Positions 60,176 through 64,000 of a DNA stretch of 64,000 bases are shown here, in pieces. The position numbers and the translations under genes were made by a program. Location of the stretch: NCBI RefSeq assembly GCF_021155775.2, contig NC_060234.1, positions 4,030,001 to 4,094,000 of the forward strand. The letters are read 5' to 3'. The notes beneath the pieces were generated by a model, which was not told where the DNA came from, did no database searches, and saw only the letters and a program-made list of their open reading frames with translations. Source of the stretch: Neodiprion pinetum (taxonomy: Eukaryota; Arthropoda; Insecta; Hymenoptera; Diprionidae). Within the stretch, counting starts at the first letter, position 1, and every line of letters starts with the position of its first letter.

Positions 60176-63100
60176 CTGCAAGCAGTCAATTATGCAAAAA
60201 CACAGTCTTGTTCCAGCCCACGGCATAATACAGGATCCGAAGTCGTGGGCAATAAACTATAAATGAATGGTTGCGTAACTATAAATAATAGCCGCGTTAA
60301 CCCCCACCGATATCCTCCATCCCCACCGAGTCACCTGCTTCAGGTATCATTCGTGTTTTAAACTGTTGTTGTCCTTCCAACACGATTGCAATGATCGTTG
60401 TCACGCGTTTTTTTTTTGTATGTGAAATTGGTTGGTCCTGTTTTTTTCACTTTTTTACACTACCTGGCCTTTTAGTTCTCTTGCAACATTCGAATCCATT
60501 GCGATAATTACTCGCACGTCACGGTTGTCAACGTCAAATTTATGTACATTGTGAGGTTCCATCAGCACCTCCGCATTCACCTTACTTTATTTGTTCCTTA
60601 CCTGAAGTGTGAATGCCAAACAAAAGTTGTAAACTGTATGATTGGTGTATCATCTTTAGAGTCCTTGAATACGAGCACCTAATGAGGCTTAGACATTTTT
60701 CATCAGTCCATTGGCGATATTCGTAAAACGAAACTCAGTTGGCGGAACATTTCAAAACTCTCAGTGATGGAAAATAACTCAATTCGTTCGTTTGAAGATA
60801 TTTTAATGATTTTCATAATTCCAGTGGAAGCGTATAATACTCAGCGGAAAGTGTAAGGTAGCTGATGTCGGGGTAAACAATAACTGTGGAATATCGGTGC
60901 ATGTAAGTGAAACAGAAAAGTTGTAATCAGACAAGATTATCAAGCCTACGAGCTGGGCATAAGCATATGGATAAACCGTGCCCGACGGCACGAGATGCTC
61001 ACGCAAATCTTCGGTCTCCGTTTGAGCTCCATTATTTATAAGAGCCAATTTTCTTAACGTACCCTGGAAGCGGTGCGAATGACGTGCATGACGATTTCAA
61101 ACGGTTACCGCGAAGCAGCCCTGTATGGAATAACAATGTGACTGGGGTATGCCAAGCGTGTATGGGTAATTGTAAAAAAAAAGAAACGAAAAAAGAAAAA
61201 GTAAAAGAAAGAAATTGAGCTGCACACCGAGCGTGAGTAAAAGTACGAAGGGTTGAGAAACAGGGTAGTTTACCTCTGCTTACTTTAATCATGCGATTAC
61301 AGGTAACGTACCCGGAGTAATACCTACGCCAGAGAAGTTTCATATTCAGTATTCAGCAACTACAACCGGAAAGGGTTCGAGCCAACCTCTAATTATAAGG
61401 AAAATGAGACAGAGAGGGAGAGAGAACGAGAGAAAAAAAATGATACGTCTTAAGCAGTACGCGCCAGATGGGAATAAAATATTTAATTCGCACAGTGTAT
61501 GTACGCAGGTTGAACTTACAGTCGAGTTGTCTGACCTTTCTCGACGTTCGTTACTCCATTCAAATTAAGTCTTCCAAACCCATACAACTGAACTTCAGAC
61601 TTTAGGTTGAAACAATTTGGTCACGAGAGTCATAACCGATAAATTTATCCGAATTAAAAGTGTAAAGGTGGTTGAATGTCAGTAGGTACTTACGTGTTTT
61701 GTCGAAAAAAAATATATACCGAACCACTTGCAACGTACCGAAGCTTTTGATCGAAAGGACAGTTTTCTTGGTATACATTATACACGGTTTCATCTTTAAA
61801 CGTCAAATCGAGAAATATATTTCCTACCTAAACGACCATCAAGATTGCACTCAGGGTTTGAACTCATGATCATCTACGCGGGATCTGGGATCATCCGGAA
61901 GACTGCACACAGATCACAATAAACACACATCAAATATTACCTCTGCTCTCGAAAATTCCTATTCTTCAGCCATCAGCTGTCAGTTTCCCGGTTGAATGGG
62001 AACAGGGCTTAGGGTCAATAGCTTCCCCGGCGATGTGGCGGTTGCGTGTTCCCGGTGCGCCCGATGGAGGAATTGGGGAAGGTCGGGGCAGGACATGACG
62101 CTGGAAAAGTGATGCCGCCCCTCCATCTCGCCCAGAGGCCTAGCCGGGAATTTGGGGTAGGTCAGGGCGGTCTGCTATCGAAGGGGAGAACGAAGGGTTC
62201 TCGATGGGACGTGCGACGTGGGACGTAGGACGTGAAGCCTGGATCCTGGGCGGGGGAATGCTTCGTTCGACTTACTACAGACGCACGAGTCGACGTCAGG
62301 ATACTCTGACCCATGCATGTACTCGTGCAGAGTTGAAGCAGCTGCTTCCCCGCCTTCCAAACCCAGCCCTCTGACCATCGGCATCTACACTGGTCTTGCC
62401 CGTTAGGTCGCCGTTTTGGTCGTTTTGGAACGGTGGATTCAAATATGGTGTCGAAAATTGTAAAATGGATGTATACCATTCGTATGCACGCCGGTTATGT
62501 TATCGACAACTCTTCCATCGGCAGAGGAATTAACGGTCACTGAAACATTTCCTAAAGGAATGCTTGAGTAATGAAGTACCGTTCACTCGTCCAAGGAGTC
62601 GGTAATACCTACTGGTTGAGAATCTTCAGAAGGACGCGCTCCTCGAAAAATTCCAGTTTCACCATTGACTAGAAATGACGAAACCAGTAGTAATTCCATA
62701 AATTCATAAGCAATTGACGTTGAGTTGTACATGTTAAGAAGCTTATGAAATCTTAGCAGTGGTCCAAAGTTGTGGAAAACTGTACAACACAACACTTTTT
62801 GACTCCATTTTATGTGCTTGAGAGCTTTAGATTGAAGGAAATCGTTATTTGATATTTTGGATTGATGGTACACTTGGAAAACTGAGACAGTCTGCTTATT
62901 GTTAGAAGGCTAAGAAAAATTTGCGCCTGGTCTTCAAGTCTCGAGAATGAACCATGGCGAGGTTTCGAAAAGTGTTTTGTGATGACGTCCGGTGTGAACG
63001 CCGTCTAACGCATGTGTGGACGGTTGTCACGCTCTACTCGACAAGTAAAACCGATATAAAGGTACGCCAATGCCCACTATAATCTTGGCTGCTTCCTGGC

Positions 63101-64000
63101 GGAGATAAAATACGACGCCTTTAAAATGATCGCATCTTGCTGTAACCACAGTTACATGCACATAGCAGGTGCACATCTCTCTCGCGATACTTGCATTCAG
63201 ATTCACCTTGTAGCACGACACTCGTGTTGGCCACACAATCTTCAAGTGATATCTATTCGTAGATTCTTACAAGGTTCGTTATCCAAATAATACGTGTTAA
63301 TTTAAACGAAGAACCTGACATCCAGGAGGCAAAAATTGATACAGTTACACGTACATCTAGACTCGAAGCGTTGTTTATTTTTTATTTTATATGGTAGAGT
63401 AAAAGTAATCATTACTATGATGACTGGCTAAAGTGACAATTGAACTGGATACGTTTACTGGTAAAAATATTAATGACGGTTCTGCAACTAATGACAATAT
63501 GGATGTGAAAAAACGGTTCTCATGGAGCATCTAAATTGATATATTTACGAGGTTTGCAGAGAGTCTGATGGCTAGAGAATCCAGCAGGAACAACGGCCTC
63601 TGCATTCTTTCTCCGCTTCTCATCTAATACTGCACTTCCGCCAATCGTTATGTTTTTTTTTTTTTTGTCTCAGACGAAGATGGCCTCGGGTGTAGCGATG
63701 AAGCGGCGTTATCGACCTGAAAGAATGAGCAAACGAAGCATTCAACAACCACGGCAAAAGACGCGGGCTTGTATTCGGTGGTCAAGTACGACGTAGCGAT
63801 ATTCGTACCTCATGATATCGAAACGGTACCTAAGGATTTGGATAGCCACCGGCTCTGGAAGCAAAATGGCGGATGAGAGGCTGTGGGAACCTGTTACAGA
63901 GTTCTGAATTGCGGTCTGTGAGCCGTGCCATGCTGCTCGATGATTCGAGAGAAAAATCGAGGTTTCTTGAACGTGTGGCATTGATTCCAGAGCCTCTGAG
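60176..64000. other. Right end: no recognisable gene
   Basis: A moderately GC-rich stretch at 62000-62400 includes short GGACGT-type tandem repeats (about 62205-62236). The open frames are unconvincing. A plus-strand acceptor-like T tract (63652-63674) precedes a 38-codon frame starting at ATG 63682 that I cannot support as a gene. Confidence 0.35.

Noticed and set aside
1..64000. CRISPR array, bacterial operon or phage content
   Set aside because: The DNA is eukaryotic with spliced genes. The only regular direct repeats are the minisatellite, which has no unique spacers, and the ankyrin coding repeats.

Overview
This window is animal nuclear DNA, most probably from a holometabolous insect. 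It is AT-rich, with long introns, GT-AG splice sites, dense homopolymer runs and small inverted-repeat transposons. The fusion of EpsinR with Tel2 in one gene is an arrangement known from Drosophila. A sawfly or other basal hymenopteran is my best guess, but the sequence does not prove it.

Left part (1-23.7 kb): three conserved housekeeping genes. KCTD9, a BTB adaptor for Cullin-3 ligases, lies on the minus strand; its five N-terminal coding exons are at 2631-6040 and its pentapeptide-repeat end falls beyond the left edge. Facing away from it, with about 1.7 kb between the two start codons, is the Golgi epsin EpsinR/CLINT1 (lqfR) at 7783-16632 on the plus strand. One large internal exon (12915-15718) encodes a whole Tel2/TELO2 protein. 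It is joined in frame to the epsin exons and carries its own stop and poly(A) signals, so one promoter can make a 620-residue epsin or a 1444-residue epsin-Tel2 fusion. Beyond a long AU-rich 3' region, NOP56 lies on the minus strand at 21240-23680; its first coding exon holds only the ATG.

Middle part (23.7-39.3 kb): an accessory region. It holds a small inverted-repeat element, a 25-bp minisatellite with higher-order structure (25.1-26.1 kb), an unrecognised spliced minus-strand transcript (27959-28462 and upstream), and the main find, a 2180-residue protein encoded without coding introns at 32580-39122. It combines an N-terminal DUF4297/Cap4-like putative nuclease fold, a NACHT (STAND) NTPase, and about 20 regular 34-residue ankyrin repeats. 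This is the effector-NTPase-sensor layout of bacterial Avs defence proteins and of animal NLRs.

Right part (39.3-64 kb): almost gene-free. It contains a degraded serine-protease-like stretch, one orphan exon (60073-60175, minus), several GC-rich islands that may be promoters, and a collection of foldback or MITE-like elements, including a 672-bp palindrome flanked by TTAA, a 1-kb inverted-repeat element with a solitary arm elsewhere, and a three-member CACTGAG-ended family.

The housekeeping genes act in separate pathways: ubiquitin ligation; Golgi/endosome traffic and PIKK chaperoning; and box C/D snoRNP assembly. The NACHT-ankyrin gene is a candidate innate-immune or genome-defence sensor.
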